Shown here: piece after piece, positions 28,880-39,037 of the stretch
How positions within the stretch are numbered: the first letter of the stretch is position 1
Layout: every line of letters starts with the position of its first letter
Assembly: GCF_023660105.1 (NCBI RefSeq)
Contig: NZ_JAMHGA010000017.1
Coordinates: 1-64,000 of the forward strand
Length of the DNA: 64,000 nucleotides
From: Desulfovibrio aminophilus
Lineage (GTDB): Bacteria; Desulfobacterota; Desulfovibrionia; Desulfovibrionales; Desulfovibrionaceae
Reading direction: 5' to 3'
The notes under the pieces: generated by a model
What the model was told of the DNA's origin: nothing
Databases searched by the model: none
Seen by the model: only the letters and a program-made list of their open reading frames with translations
Translations under genes and position numbers: made by a program

Positions 28880-30175
28880 ATGAACACCGAGTCCGCGGCC
28901 GATCTTTCCCGGCTTCTCGCCCAATTCTGGGCCTGGCTCCAGGCGAACCTCCTGTCCTGGGCCGGGGTGGTCCAGCTGGCGGCCCTGCTGGCCGCGCTGT
29001 GCGTGTCCTGGGTGCTCTGGGGCCTGGCGCGCGGCAGGGTGCGGGCCTGGCTCTCGCGCCCCATTCCCGCCGGGCTGGCGGTCCTGGCCAACAACGCCGG
29101 GCGCTCGGTCTGGCCGCTGTTCTTCGTGGTCTGCTGCGGCGCTGTCGGCGCGGCCCTGGACGGCCTGCACCGGCCGCACCAGCTCACCGACATGGCCGTG
29201 TCCCTGACCCTGGCCTGGGTCATCATCCGCCTGTTCACCTCGCTCATCGAAAGCCGCTTTTGGGCCCGCATGGTGGCCGCCATCGTCTGGTCCCTGGCCG
29301 TGCTGGACGCCATCGGGCTGCTCAAGCCCGCCACGGCCTTCCTGGACTCCCTGGCCGTGACCCTGGGCGAGGCGCGGATTTCGCTCTGGGGCGTGCTCAA
29401 GGCCGTGGTGGTGCTCGTGGTGGCCCTGGAGGCCGCGGTGCTCGTGGTGCGTTTCGTGGAGAGCCGGGCGTCCCGTTCCTCAGAGATGTCGCCGTCGCTG
29501 CGGGTGCTGGTGGTCAAGGGCGCGCGCATCGGGCTCTACGCCCTGGCCGGGCTCATCGCCCTGTCGAGCATGGGCGTGAACCTCACCAGCTTGGCGGTTG
29601 TCGGCGGCGCGCTCGGCGTGGGCATCGGCTTCGGGCTTCAGAAAATCTTCTCCAACCTCGTGTCCGGCGTGATCCTGCTCCTGGACAAGTCCATCAAGCC
29701 CGGGGACATCATCGAGATCGGCGGCAACGTGGGCGAGATTCAGACCCTGAGCACGCGCTACGCCCTGCTGCGCACCCTGGGCGGCAAGGAAATCCTCGTG
29801 CCCAACGAGGACCTCATCAGCGGCCAGGTCATCAACTGGACGCGCACGGACCGCAAGTTGTGGGTTTCGGTGCCCGTGGGCGTGGCCTACGACGCGGACG
29901 TGCCGCTGGCCATGCGGCTCATGGTCGAGGCGGCCCGGTCAGTGGACCGCATCCTCAAGGACCCGGAGCCCTCGGCGCACCTCACGGACTTCGGGGACAA
30001 CAGCGTGAACCTGGCCGTGGGGTTCTGGATCAAGGACCCGGAGAACGGGCTCATGGGACTCAAGACGGACGTGAACCTGGCCATCTGGGAACGCTTCCTG
30101 GCCAACAAGATCGAGATTCCCTTCCCCCAGCGCGACATCCACGTGAAGTCCCTGCCCGAAGGGTGGGGGAAGTAA
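28880..30175 (+). CDS. mscS: Small-conductance mechanosensitive channel, MscS family
   Basis: A 431-residue channel with about five N-terminal helices, then the MscS pore and beta domain. The pore helix is ASLAVVGGALGVGIGFGLQKI, an Ala/Gly-rich TM3 pattern. The cytosolic beta segment GDIIEIGGNVGEIQTLSTRY and the late LVPNEDLISGQVINWT are diagnostic. It opens under osmotic downshock to release solutes. GGAG precedes ATG 28880; the preceding gene is 9 bp away, so the two are co-transcribed. Confidence 0.93.
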   Translation: MNTESAADLSRLLAQFWAWLQANLLSWAGVVQLAALLAALCVSWVLWGLARGRVRAWLSRPIPAGLAVLANNAGRSVWPLFFVVCCGAVGAALDGLHRPHQLTDMAVSLTLAWVIIRLFTSLIESRFWARMVAAIVWSLAVLDAIGLLKPATAFLDSLAVTLGEARISLWGVLKAVVVLVVALEAAVLVVRFVESRASRSSEMSPSLRVLVVKGARIGLYALAGLIALSSMGVNLTSLAVVGGALGVGIGFGLQKIFSNLVSGVILLLDKSIKPGDIIEIGGNVGEIQTLSTRYALLRTLGGKEILVPNEDLISGQVINWTRTDRKLWVSVPVGVAYDADVPLAMRLMVEAARSVDRILKDPEPSAHLTDFGDNSVNLAVGFWIKDPENGLMGLKTDVNLAIWERFLANKIEIPFPQRDIHVKSLPEGWGK

Positions 30176-30201
30176 GAATAATGTGAACAGGAGGGGTTCA
30201 G

Positions 30202-30900
30202 ATGACAATGCGAAAGTTGTCTATTCTTCTTTCTGTCTGGGTTTTCTTGCTATCAGCTTGTTCGCGGACATCATACTGGGTTAAGCCGGGAGGGAGTCAG
30301 CCTGAGTTTTATGCGACCCAGGCGCAGTGCCACAACCAAGCTTATTTTCTCCCGCAAACTCCAAAGATAGTATCAAACCCTAGCTATTTAGTTACAACAA
30401 CAACGCTGAATGGGACCGCATATTCAACAGTCCAGCCATATAAAAGTCCATACCAAAGTATGGCAGACGCATTGAGTAGTGCTTCTGCTGATTTCGCTGA
30501 TATCGCACGGCGAGAAAATTTTATTTAAAACTGTATGATTTCTAATGGTTGGACAAAAGTTGAGGAGTCTGCGCTATCTGTAACCGTTAAGGCCTATGCG
30601 GTGCGGAAGCCTGATAATGTGAATTATTCAGGGTCTGTAACTGGTCATATTGATAGAATTGGAACCATACGAGTGGTTGGTGATCATAATGAAATATGCG
30701 TCGGAACATTTCGCTATACATCTGTTCGCGGAGGAGACGGAATAATTCGTTGCGATGATGGAAAGAGCGCGAATATCAGTTTTGTTTCGGTATCCAATAC
30801 GAGTGGATATGGAGTTGGGACAAGCGATCAAGGCGATAGAGTGCTTTTTGTTTATGGAATGGACCGAGAAGAAGGGCGACAATATTTAACCGCAAACTGA
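30202..30900 (+). pseudogene. AT-rich lipoprotein gene interrupted by an in-frame TAA
   Basis: Two open frames (30202-30528 and 30535-30900) lie in the same reading frame, parted by one TAA at 30526-30528. Read through, they give a 232-residue lipoprotein: signal LSILLSVWVFLLSAC with lipobox, then a Gln/Tyr-rich part. Across the stop the text runs ARRENFI-stop-NCMISNGW; many small exported proteins have a F-x-x-C-M-x-x-x-G-W motif exactly there, which argues for one broken gene rather than two. The second frame has no ribosome-binding site. The C-terminal part has two cysteines (EICVGTF and IIRCDDG). Codon use is far more AT-rich than in the neighbours, so it is probably acquired. AGGAGGGG precedes ATG 30202. 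Confidence 0.6.
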
Positions 30901-30942
30901 TATGCGGGGGATGAGTGGTTTGAATTGGTAACTGTGAGTTTT

Positions 30943-32262
30943 TTAGAATCCATACCTCACGAACTCTTTCTCCCGCTTGTTCACGAACTGGATATACCTG
31001 AATTCGCCCTTCAGTTGTGACTCTTCCAGAATTTTATAGCCCAGGTCGCGGCATTCGTCGCAGGCGTGGAACGGGATTTCCAGGCCCAGGCAGAGCGGGT
31101 TGTTGGTCGAGCGCGACTCGATCTTCAACAGGCCCCGGCAGTTGCCGCAGAGGCGCAGCATCTCGGTCTGGGCCTCGGTGATCTCGTCCGTGTCGTAATA
31201 GATGTTTTTGCGCCGCACGAACCACTTGTCCGCGAACACGCCGTCCTTGGGCTCCTTGGGCGGGTTGAAGTAGAGTCCGCCCGCGATCTCGCAGACCTCC
31301 GCGATGTAGTCCGTGACCTTGCGCGGCTGGCGCAGGCGCTCCGGGTCGAAGCCCGGCTCGCGCACCCCGCTGGAGTCCAGCCCGGCCATGGCCAGGCAGA
31401 TGCCCAGGTTCACGTAGGGCAGCGCGCCCTGGATGGCGTAGCCGCCCTCCAGCACCGCGAGGTGCGGGGCGAGCCTGCGGTTCAGTTCGGCGTAGCCCTG
31501 GGCCGTGATGTTCATGTTCGTGATCGGGTCCGAGAAATGGTTGTCCTGCCCGGCGGAATTGACGATGATCTCGGGCTGGAAGTCCGCCAGGATGGGCAGC
31601 ACGACCCGGTCCAGGGCCATGAGCAGGCCCTCGTCCGAGGCGCCCGGGGGCAGGGGGATGTTGATGGTCCGGCCCAGGGCCGTGGGGCCGCCGCACTCCT
31701 TGGGAAAGCCCGTACCGGGGTAAAGCGTCCGGCCGTCCTGGTGCAGGGAGATGAAGAGTACGTCCGGGTCGTGCCAGTAGATGTCCTGGGTGCCGTCGCC
31801 GTGGTGGCAGTCCGTGTCCACCACCGCGATGCGCCGCACGCCGTAATGCTCCCGCAGCCATTCGATCATCACGGCTTCGATGTTGATGTTGCAGAAGCCG
31901 CGCGAGCCGTGGACCACCTTCATGGCGTGGTGGCCCGGGGGCCGCACCAGGGCGAAGGCCCGGTCGTGGACCTTGTCCATGACGAGCTTCGCGGCCGTGA
32001 TCGCGCCTCCGGCGGAGATGAGGTGCGAACGCGTGGTCACGGCGTCCACCTCCGGGAAGCAGAAGTGGGCCCGCTCCACGTCCTCCACCGAGGCCACGCC
32101 GGGCTTGTATTCCCGGATGCCCTCGATGTCGAAGAGCCCTTCCTCCTTGAGCTGGTCCTGGGTGTAGAGCAGGCGCTCCTCGCGCTCCGGGTGGGTGGGC
32201 GAGATGCTCCAGTCGAAGGCCGGGAAGAAGATGATCCCCAGGGAGTTGACGGCTTTCAGCAT
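30943..32262 (-). CDS. Histone-deacetylase-family hydrolase with C-terminal zinc-ribbon-like tail
   Basis: A 439-residue AcuC/HDAC-fold zinc hydrolase. The catalytic blocks are RPPGHHAM, VVDTDCHHGDGTQDIYW (zinc Asp and His), SLHQDGRTLYPGTG and NSAGQDNHFSDP. Bacterial members deacetylate acetyl-lysine, polyamines or acetoin-related substrates. Residues after about 330 form an unusual extension with CGNC and CDEC pairs, suggesting a zinc ribbon. It begins one base after the hyuA-like gene stops, so the two are co-translated and may act on one substrate. Confidence 0.88.
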   Translation of the reverse strand: MLKAVNSLGIIFFPAFDWSISPTHPEREERLLYTQDQLKEEGLFDIEGIREYKPGVASVEDVERAHFCFPEVDAVTTRSHLISAGGAITAAKLVMDKVHDRAFALVRPPGHHAMKVVHGSRGFCNINIEAVMIEWLREHYGVRRIAVVDTDCHHGDGTQDIYWHDPDVLFISLHQDGRTLYPGTGFPKECGGPTALGRTINIPLPPGASDEGLLMALDRVVLPILADFQPEIIVNSAGQDNHFSDPITNMNITAQGYAELNRRLAPHLAVLEGGYAIQGALPYVNLGICLAMAGLDSSGVREPGFDPERLRQPRKVTDYIAEVCEIAGGLYFNPPKEPKDGVFADKWFVRRKNIYYDTDEITEAQTEMLRLCGNCRGLLKIESRSTNNPLCLGLEIPFHACDECRDLGYKILEESQLKGEFRYIQFVNKREKEFVRYGF

Positions 32263-32263
32263 C

Positions 32264-33952
32264 TCAGGCCCTCCCGGTCAGGCGGAAAGCCACGCCCGGC
32301 TTGACCTGGCACTTGACGCGGATGTTGCGGCCCACGGTGGCGAGCCCGTCCACCATGTTGAAGGAGTCGGCCCGGGTGATCTGGGCCTCGGCCGAGTCCA
32401 GGACCACGCCCAGGGAGCCCAGGTGGCCCAGGAGGTGGCGCACGGCGTCGCGTTTGGCCTCTTCCAGGGTGTAGGTGCGCGGGATGTTTTCGCGGTGCTG
32501 GAGCGAGGGGATGAAGAGCACGTTCTTCTCCGTGTCCGCGAACAGCTCCAGGTCCCAGGTGCTGCGGGTGAGGGCCGCGCCCACGGCGTTGGCCACGGCG
32601 TAGTCCGGCGGGACCTCGGTGGAGAGCTGGAACTTGCGGAACAGGGGCATCTTCATGACCTCGGCCGGGCCGCCCATGACGTAGACCTTCTTGGGCACGA
32701 TGCGGCGGCCCTCCAGCAGTTCGTGGATGGTGTACACGGGCCGGTCGTTGATCTCGGCGGTCATCTCGCGCACGGCGGCGTGGATGGACCCGGCCGCCGC
32801 GTCCACGGCCTCCTTGGCCAATGCTTCCGGCTCCCGGCCGTGGGTCCGGGCCAGGACGGCCAGGGCCGAGCGCGAGGCCTCGGCGTCGCCCAGGGCGCAG
32901 AGCCCGGCGGCGTTCAGGGCGTCCACCAGGGTCGGAACGCTCCCGCCCTCGGCCACCGCCGGCCCCAGGCGGTTCGGCCCCACGCGCACGACCCCGTTCA
33001 GCACGGTCAGGGCCGAGTCGCCTCCGATGCCGATGGAGTGGACCTTGAGGGCCCGCACCAGGGTGGGGTGGGAGCCGATGTGGATGCCGTCCTGCTCCAC
33101 CAGGGGCGCGCCGCCCGCGAAGACGGCGATGTCCGTGGTGGTGCCGCCGATATCCAGGATCACGGAGTCGTGGGTGATGTCGCAGAGCGCGATGATGCCC
33201 ATGACGCTGGCCGCCGGTCCGGAGAAGATGGACTGCACGGGCATCCTGCGGGAGAGGGCCAGGGGGAAGGTGCCGCCGTCGGCCTTGAGCACGTTGACCT
33301 TCACGTGCCCGAGGTTCAGGTCGGCCAGGGTCTTCTCCACCGCGTCGGCGAAGCGGTTGTAGAGCCGCCAGACCGCGCCGTTGAAGAAGGCCGTGGCCGT
33401 GCGGCGGGGAAAGTTCAGGCGGCCGCCCAGCTCGTGGCCCAGGGTCAGGAAGTCCGCCCGGGCGCAAGCCCCTTCGCCCCGGCACAGGGCCAGGCGCACG
33501 GCGTTCTCGTGGCGCGGGTTGCGGGTGGAGAACTTGCCCGCCACGGCGAAGACCCGGATGTCGGCCTTGAGGCAGGAGTCCACGGCCGCCGCCACCTCGG
33601 CCTGGTCCAGGCGCTTCACTTCCGTGCCCCGGTGGTCGATGGAGCCCGAGAGCACGTGGAAGTGGCGGCAGAGCATGGCGTTGTAAGGGTCGATGCCCGG
33701 GCCGGGGATGAGCAGCACGCCCACCTCCTCGGTGCGGCCCTCGACGATGGCGTTGGTGGACAGGGTGGTGGAGAGGTTCAGGCGGCGGACCTGGGCGCGG
33801 TCCACCCGGGAGAGGATGTTCTCCAGGGCCCCGCGCACCGAGACGAGCAGGTCGGCGTGATCCGTGCGCACCTTGCAGGAGGCGGCCACGCCGTTGCGGT
33901 CCACGGCAACGGCGTCGGTGTGCGTGCCGCCCACGTCGATTCCAAGCAGCAT
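32264..33952 (-). CDS. Hydantoinase/oxoprolinase family protein (HyuA-like)
   Basis: A 562-residue ASKHA-fold protein. The phosphate-1 motif is GIDVGGTHTDAVAVD, phosphate-2 is VILDIGGTTTDIAVF, and the adenosine region is YVMGGPAEVMKMPLF. The family hydrolyses cyclic imides or carboxylates ketones using ATP. The HyuB/acetone-carboxylase partner is not next to it. Instead it is coupled to an HDAC-fold gene. The substrate is unknown. GGAG precedes the ATG. Confidence 0.85.
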   Translation of the reverse strand: MLLGIDVGGTHTDAVAVDRNGVAASCKVRTDHADLLVSVRGALENILSRVDRAQVRRLNLSTTLSTNAIVEGRTEEVGVLLIPGPGIDPYNAMLCRHFHVLSGSIDHRGTEVKRLDQAEVAAAVDSCLKADIRVFAVAGKFSTRNPRHENAVRLALCRGEGACARADFLTLGHELGGRLNFPRRTATAFFNGAVWRLYNRFADAVEKTLADLNLGHVKVNVLKADGGTFPLALSRRMPVQSIFSGPAASVMGIIALCDITHDSVILDIGGTTTDIAVFAGGAPLVEQDGIHIGSHPTLVRALKVHSIGIGGDSALTVLNGVVRVGPNRLGPAVAEGGSVPTLVDALNAAGLCALGDAEASRSALAVLARTHGREPEALAKEAVDAAAGSIHAAVREMTAEINDRPVYTIHELLEGRRIVPKKVYVMGGPAEVMKMPLFRKFQLSTEVPPDYAVANAVGAALTRSTWDLELFADTEKNVLFIPSLQHRENIPRTYTLEEAKRDAVRHLLGHLGSLGVVLDSAEAQITRADSFNMVDGLATVGRNIRVKCQVKPGVAFRLTGRA

Positions 33953-34057
33953 GAGGGCTCCGAGGTTGGCGTCAGCGTAGCACCCCGGGTCATAGCGCGT
34001 AAAGCGCGGGGAGAGGGCGGCGAACCGGCCGAACGGTCGCCGTGGGTCGGGGAGTGG

Positions 34058-34471
34058 TCAGTCGCCGTTTTTGAGACAGTCCTCGCAGACGCCGTCGAAG
34101 CGCACCTCGGCGCGCTCGATGCGGAACGGAACGCCCCGGGACAGGGCCTCCAGGTCCAGGATCGAGGGCGGCAGACATTCGGTGCGGCCGCAGCGGTTGC
34201 AGTGGAAGTGGCCGTGGCCCTTGGTCTCCGGTGAAGCCTCCAGACAGTAGCGCAGGGCCCGTTCGCCCGCGCTGTGCCGCCGGACCAGGCCGTGCTCCAC
34301 GAAGAGGTCCAGGATGCGGTAGAGGGTCACGCGGTTCATGCCCCCGTCCACCAGGGCCAGCAGCTCCTGGGGCGTGAGGGGCCGGCCCGCCTCGGCCAGC
34401 GCGCGCAGCGCCTGGACCCGGTGGGCCGTGGCCGCCAGCCCGGCCCGGTTGAGACGCGCCCTCACATTCAT
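34058..34471 (-). CDS. zur: Fur-family regulator, probable Zur
   Basis: A 137-residue Fur-type repressor. The winged helix is residues 1-80 (NRVTLYRILDLFVEHGLV), followed by the metal-binding part with HGHFHCNRCGRTEC and a C-terminal CEDC. The neighbour 38 bp downstream is znuA, so zinc is the likely effector. Two TGCAAC-N3-GTTGCA palindromes lie in front of znuA and the divergent permease, and are the probable targets. No palindrome of that type is seen in front of this gene itself. Fur or PerR function cannot be excluded. Confidence 0.82.
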   Translation of the reverse strand: MNVRARLNRAGLAATAHRVQALRALAEAGRPLTPQELLALVDGGMNRVTLYRILDLFVEHGLVRRHSAGERALRYCLEASPETKGHGHFHCNRCGRTECLPPSILDLEALSRGVPFRIERAEVRFDGVCEDCLKNGD

Positions 34472-34509
34472 GACGCCCCCCCTTTCGCGCGGTCTCCGCC
34501 GCGCCCCCC

Positions 34510-35403
34510 TTACTTCTTCATGCTCGTTCGGAAGGCCTTGGCCACCTCGCGCAGGTTCTCGGCCCAGTTCCCGGCCAGCGGGTCGGCCACGGCCACGGTC
34601 CCGCCGATGGCCCGGGCGATGGTCTCGGCCGTGCGTTGGGAGAACTGCGGCTGGACGAAGACCACCGTGATGCCGTCCTTCCTGGCCTCCTCAACCATGT
34701 GCGCCAGCTCCTTGGGCCCGGGCTCCTTGCCCTCGATCTCCACGGCCTCCTGGGTCAGGCCGTAGGTCTGGGCGAAGTAGCCCCAGGAGGGATGGAAGAC
34801 GAGGAAGGTCCGGCGGTTCTTGGGCACGCCCTTGAGCGCGGCGCGGATCTCGGCGTCGAGCTGGTCCAGCTCGCGCAGGAAGTCGGCCTCGTTGTGGCGG
34901 TAGGTCACGGCGTTGGCCGGATCGGCCCCGGACAGGGACTCCAGGATGTGCTCGGCGATGAACTTGACCAGGGGCGGCGCGGTCCAGACGTGCGGGTCGT
35001 CGGCTTCCGCGTGGCCGCCGTGGTGTTCTTCATGGGCCGCGCCCTCGCCGCCGTGGTGGTGATGCTCGGCCATGGGCAGCTTGCGGATGCCGAAGTCCGC
35101 GCGGACCACCTTGAGCCTGGGGTTGGCGGCCTGGAAGCGGGGCACCCAGGCCTCCTCGAACTCCAGGCCCAGGGCGAAGTAGAGCGCGGCCGAGGAGATG
35201 GCGCGCATCTGCGAGGGCTTGGGTTCGTAGGTGTGCGGGTCCGAGCCCGCCGGAACCATGACCGTGGTCTCCACCAGATCGCCGCCGATCCTGTCCACGA
35301 AGTATTTCATGGGTTCGATGCCCACGGCCACGGGCAGCTTGTCGGCCCAGGCCGGGCAGGCCCAGAGCAGGGCGAGGACGAGGACGGGGAGCAGGCGTTT
35401 CAT
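34510..35403 (-). CDS. znuA: Zinc ABC-transporter substrate-binding protein ZnuA
   Basis: A 297-residue periplasmic cluster A-I binding protein. Signal peptide MKRLLPVLVLALLWACPAWA. The metal ligands are in SDPHTYEPKPSQM, DDPHVWTAPP and LVFHPSWGYFAQ. A histidine-rich loop (AEHHHHGGEGAAHEEHHGGH) near residue 115 is typical of ZnuA. ZnuB and ZnuC genes are not in the window. It lies upstream of the zur-like gene on the same strand and is divergent from a permease pair. Two palindromes lie in the shared promoter region. Confidence 0.92.
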   Translation of the reverse strand: MKRLLPVLVLALLWACPAWADKLPVAVGIEPMKYFVDRIGGDLVETTVMVPAGSDPHTYEPKPSQMRAISSAALYFALGLEFEEAWVPRFQAANPRLKVVRADFGIRKLPMAEHHHHGGEGAAHEEHHGGHAEADDPHVWTAPPLVKFIAEHILESLSGADPANAVTYRHNEADFLRELDQLDAEIRAALKGVPKNRRTFLVFHPSWGYFAQTYGLTQEAVEIEGKEPGPKELAHMVEEARKDGITVVFVQPQFSQRTAETIARAIGGTVAVADPLAGNWAENLREVAKAFRTSMKK

Positions 35404-35439
35404 TGCGGGACCTCCGGTTTTGCGCTAGGGATGCGTGTC

Positions 35440-35454
35440 TGCAACAAAGTTGCA
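35440..35454. promoter_or_regulatory. Zur-type palindrome 1
   Basis: TGCAACAAAGTTGCA, a perfect 6-3-6 palindrome between divergent znuA and permease genes. Its centre (35447) is 24 bp from that of the second copy. Confidence 0.65.
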
Positions 35455-35463
35455 TGGACGTCA

Positions 35464-35478
35464 TGCAACAGAGTTGCA
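35464..35478. promoter_or_regulatory. Zur-type palindrome 2
   Basis: TGCAACAGAGTTGCA, identical to the first copy except for one base in the central triplet. Both arms are perfect. It lies 37 bp ahead of the permease ATG. Confidence 0.65.
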
Positions 35479-35515
35479 CTCCTTGTCAAGAACCGGCCGG
35501 AGAGCGGGACGGAAT

Positions 35516-36421
35516 ATGGATTTCAGCGGAATGCAGGCCTTCGCGGCGGTGGTCACGGCCATCGTGCTGGAGGCCGCGCCCTTTCTCCTGCTCGGCTCCC
35601 TGGCCGCCGGGGCCGTGGAGGCCTGGATGCCGGAGGGGGCCCTGGAGCGCCTGCTGCCCAAGAGCCGCCCGGGCCGCGTCCTGGTCGGGCTGCTGGCCGG
35701 GTTCCTGCTTCCGTCCTGCGAGTGCGGCATCGTGCCCCTGGCCCGGCGGCTGCTGCGCAAGGGCGTGCCCGTGGCCGCCGCGCTGCCCTACATGCTGGCC
35801 GCGCCGGTGGTCAATCCGATCTCCATGCTGGCCACCTGGGTGGCCTTCCGGGGCGACTGGGGCATGGTCCTCGGCCGGGTGGCCCTGGTGGCCGTCCCGG
35901 CGGCGGCCCTGGGTCTGGCCCTGGGCGACCGCAAGGCGCGGGACGTCCTGGCCCCGGGCCTGGACATGGCCCACGACGCGGGCTGCCCGTGCTGCTCCCT
36001 CGGCGGGGCGCACGGCGGATCGAAGATTCTCTCCGCGCTGCGCCACGCGGCCGAGGAGTTCCTGGACATGAGCCGGTTCCTCGTGCTGGGCGCGGTGGCC
36101 TCGGCCATCTTCAAGGTCTTCCTGCCCCAGGGCGTGCTGGAGGCCGTGGCCGGAAACCCGCTGGGCGCGGTGGCCGCGCTCATGCTCCTGGCCGTGCTGC
36201 TGTCCATCTGCTCCCAGGCCGACGCCTTCGTGGCCGCCAGCCTGACCATGTTCCCGCGCGGGGCCCAGCTGGCCTTCCTGGCCCTGGGGCCGGTGCTCGA
36301 CCTGAAGCTCATCCCGGCCTACCTGGCCGTGTTCCGGCGGCCGGTGGTCCGGGCCCTGGCGATCATGCCCACGGTGATCATCTTCGTCCTCTGCGCCCTG
36401 ATCGCGGCGCTCTGGGGCTAG
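35516..36421 (+). CDS. DUF318/ArsP_1-type permease, probable zinc-related transporter
   Basis: A 301-residue membrane protein of about eight helices. It carries the family segment FLLPSCECGIVPLARRL and a second repeat LSICSQADAFVAASLTMF. A cytoplasmic loop has a Cys-rich patch, HDAGCPCCSLGG, that could bind metal. Its partner TIGR03943-type protein is next. The position opposite znuA and the two palindromes suggest zinc control. I chose ATG 35516 because the palindromes would otherwise lie inside the coding sequence. Confidence 0.82.
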   Translation: MDFSGMQAFAAVVTAIVLEAAPFLLLGSLAAGAVEAWMPEGALERLLPKSRPGRVLVGLLAGFLLPSCECGIVPLARRLLRKGVPVAAALPYMLAAPVVNPISMLATWVAFRGDWGMVLGRVALVAVPAAALGLALGDRKARDVLAPGLDMAHDAGCPCCSLGGAHGGSKILSALRHAAEEFLDMSRFLVLGAVASAIFKVFLPQGVLEAVAGNPLGAVAALMLLAVLLSICSQADAFVAASLTMFPRGAQLAFLALGPVLDLKLIPAYLAVFRRPVVRALAIMPTVIIFVLCALIAALWG

Positions 36422-36423
36422 TC

Positions 36424-37209
36424 GTGCGCGGCCGCGTCATGCCCCTGCTGGACGGCCTGGCCCTGCTCCTCCTGGGCGGGCTCCTGGCCGGGCTGGCCCT
36501 CTCGGACCGCTACTGGTACTTTCTCAACCCCCGCTTCATCCCCGTGAGCCTCGTCACCGGGGCGATTTTGATCCTGCTGGCCCCCCTGGCGGCCACGCGG
36601 GCTCCCGGGCCCCGCCCCGGCGGCGTGCCGCGGCTGCTCTCCCTCGGGCTCTGCCTGGGGCTGGCGGCCCTGGCCGTGTCCAGCGTGGGCTCCGAGCCGT
36701 CCGCCGCTCCCACGCCGTCCCAGGCCCCGCGCCGGAGCTCCCTGGAGCCCGGGCCGGAGCCGGTGGAGCCCTCACGGGTCACGTTCGAGGGCCGGGAATA
36801 CGTGCGGATGAATCTGGCCGAGCTGTTCCTGCTGGCCGACCAGCGGCCCAAGGACGCGCCCGCGCGCTTCGTGGTCCGGGGCGAGGTCCGCCGGAGTCCG
36901 GCGCTGGACGGCCAGGGCCAGGCCCTGGTGAGCCGGGTGGCAGTGGTCTGCTGCCTGGCCGACGCCGTGGCCGCCGGGTTCCTGGCCGACGTGGGCGACC
37001 TTCCCCAGGGCCGCTGGGTGGAGGTCTACGGCCGTCTGGAACCTCTGGCGCGTGCGCCCCGCTCCGCGGACCTGCCCAGGAGCCCGGAGGCTGCCGTGAC
37101 CGTCTGCAACGAGCATTATCGGATCGCGGTCGAGGGAGCCGTTCCCGTGTCCCCGCCGGAAATGCCCTACATCTTCGAGTTCCGCGAGAAAGAGCCCTAC
37201 GCCTGGTAG
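36424..37209 (+). CDS. TIGR03943/DUF1980-type partner of the permease
   Basis: A 261-residue protein with three hydrophobic segments at the N terminus (about 12-30, 40-58 and 75-90) and a soluble domain after a Pro-rich linker. The soluble part (YVRMNLAELFLLADQRPK, then VVCCLADAVAAGF with adjacent cysteines, and YGRLE) matches this family, which always pairs with DUF318 permeases. The GTG at 36424 is two bases after the permease stop; an ATG at 36439 is also possible. Confidence 0.78.
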   Translation: MRGRVMPLLDGLALLLLGGLLAGLALSDRYWYFLNPRFIPVSLVTGAILILLAPLAATRAPGPRPGGVPRLLSLGLCLGLAALAVSSVGSEPSAAPTPSQAPRRSSLEPGPEPVEPSRVTFEGREYVRMNLAELFLLADQRPKDAPARFVVRGEVRRSPALDGQGQALVSRVAVVCCLADAVAAGFLADVGDLPQGRWVEVYGRLEPLARAPRSADLPRSPEAAVTVCNEHYRIAVEGAVPVSPPEMPYIFEFREKEPYAW

Positions 37210-37450
37210 CCCGGCCGCCCAGCCTGGCCCGCTCCTTGCTTCGTTTCCTCCCATCTGGGATGGATTGGTCATTTTTTAACAAAAATGATACGCCAGGATC
37301 GTGTTTCGCCGACTTCTTTTGCGGCTTTTACCTTGAAATAAAAGCAAAAAGTTGCTGTAGGCGGCGCGCGACACATATCGCCAGATTGGGGTAGAATTTT
37401 TCTTTTTTGTTAAAAGAAGAGAGGCGGCGGCCCCGCTTGGAGGAATCCCG
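37210..37450. other. Intergenic region ahead of amtB
   Basis: Becomes AT-rich after 37270. It holds two inverted 12-base copies, TTTTAACAAAAA (37274-37285) and TTTTTGTTAAAA (37404-37415), about 130 bp apart. I see no convincing sigma-54 or sigma-70 promoter match. Confidence 0.35.
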
Positions 37451-39026
<1,576 letters not shown>

Positions 39027-39037
39027 CGGCCGTTTCC

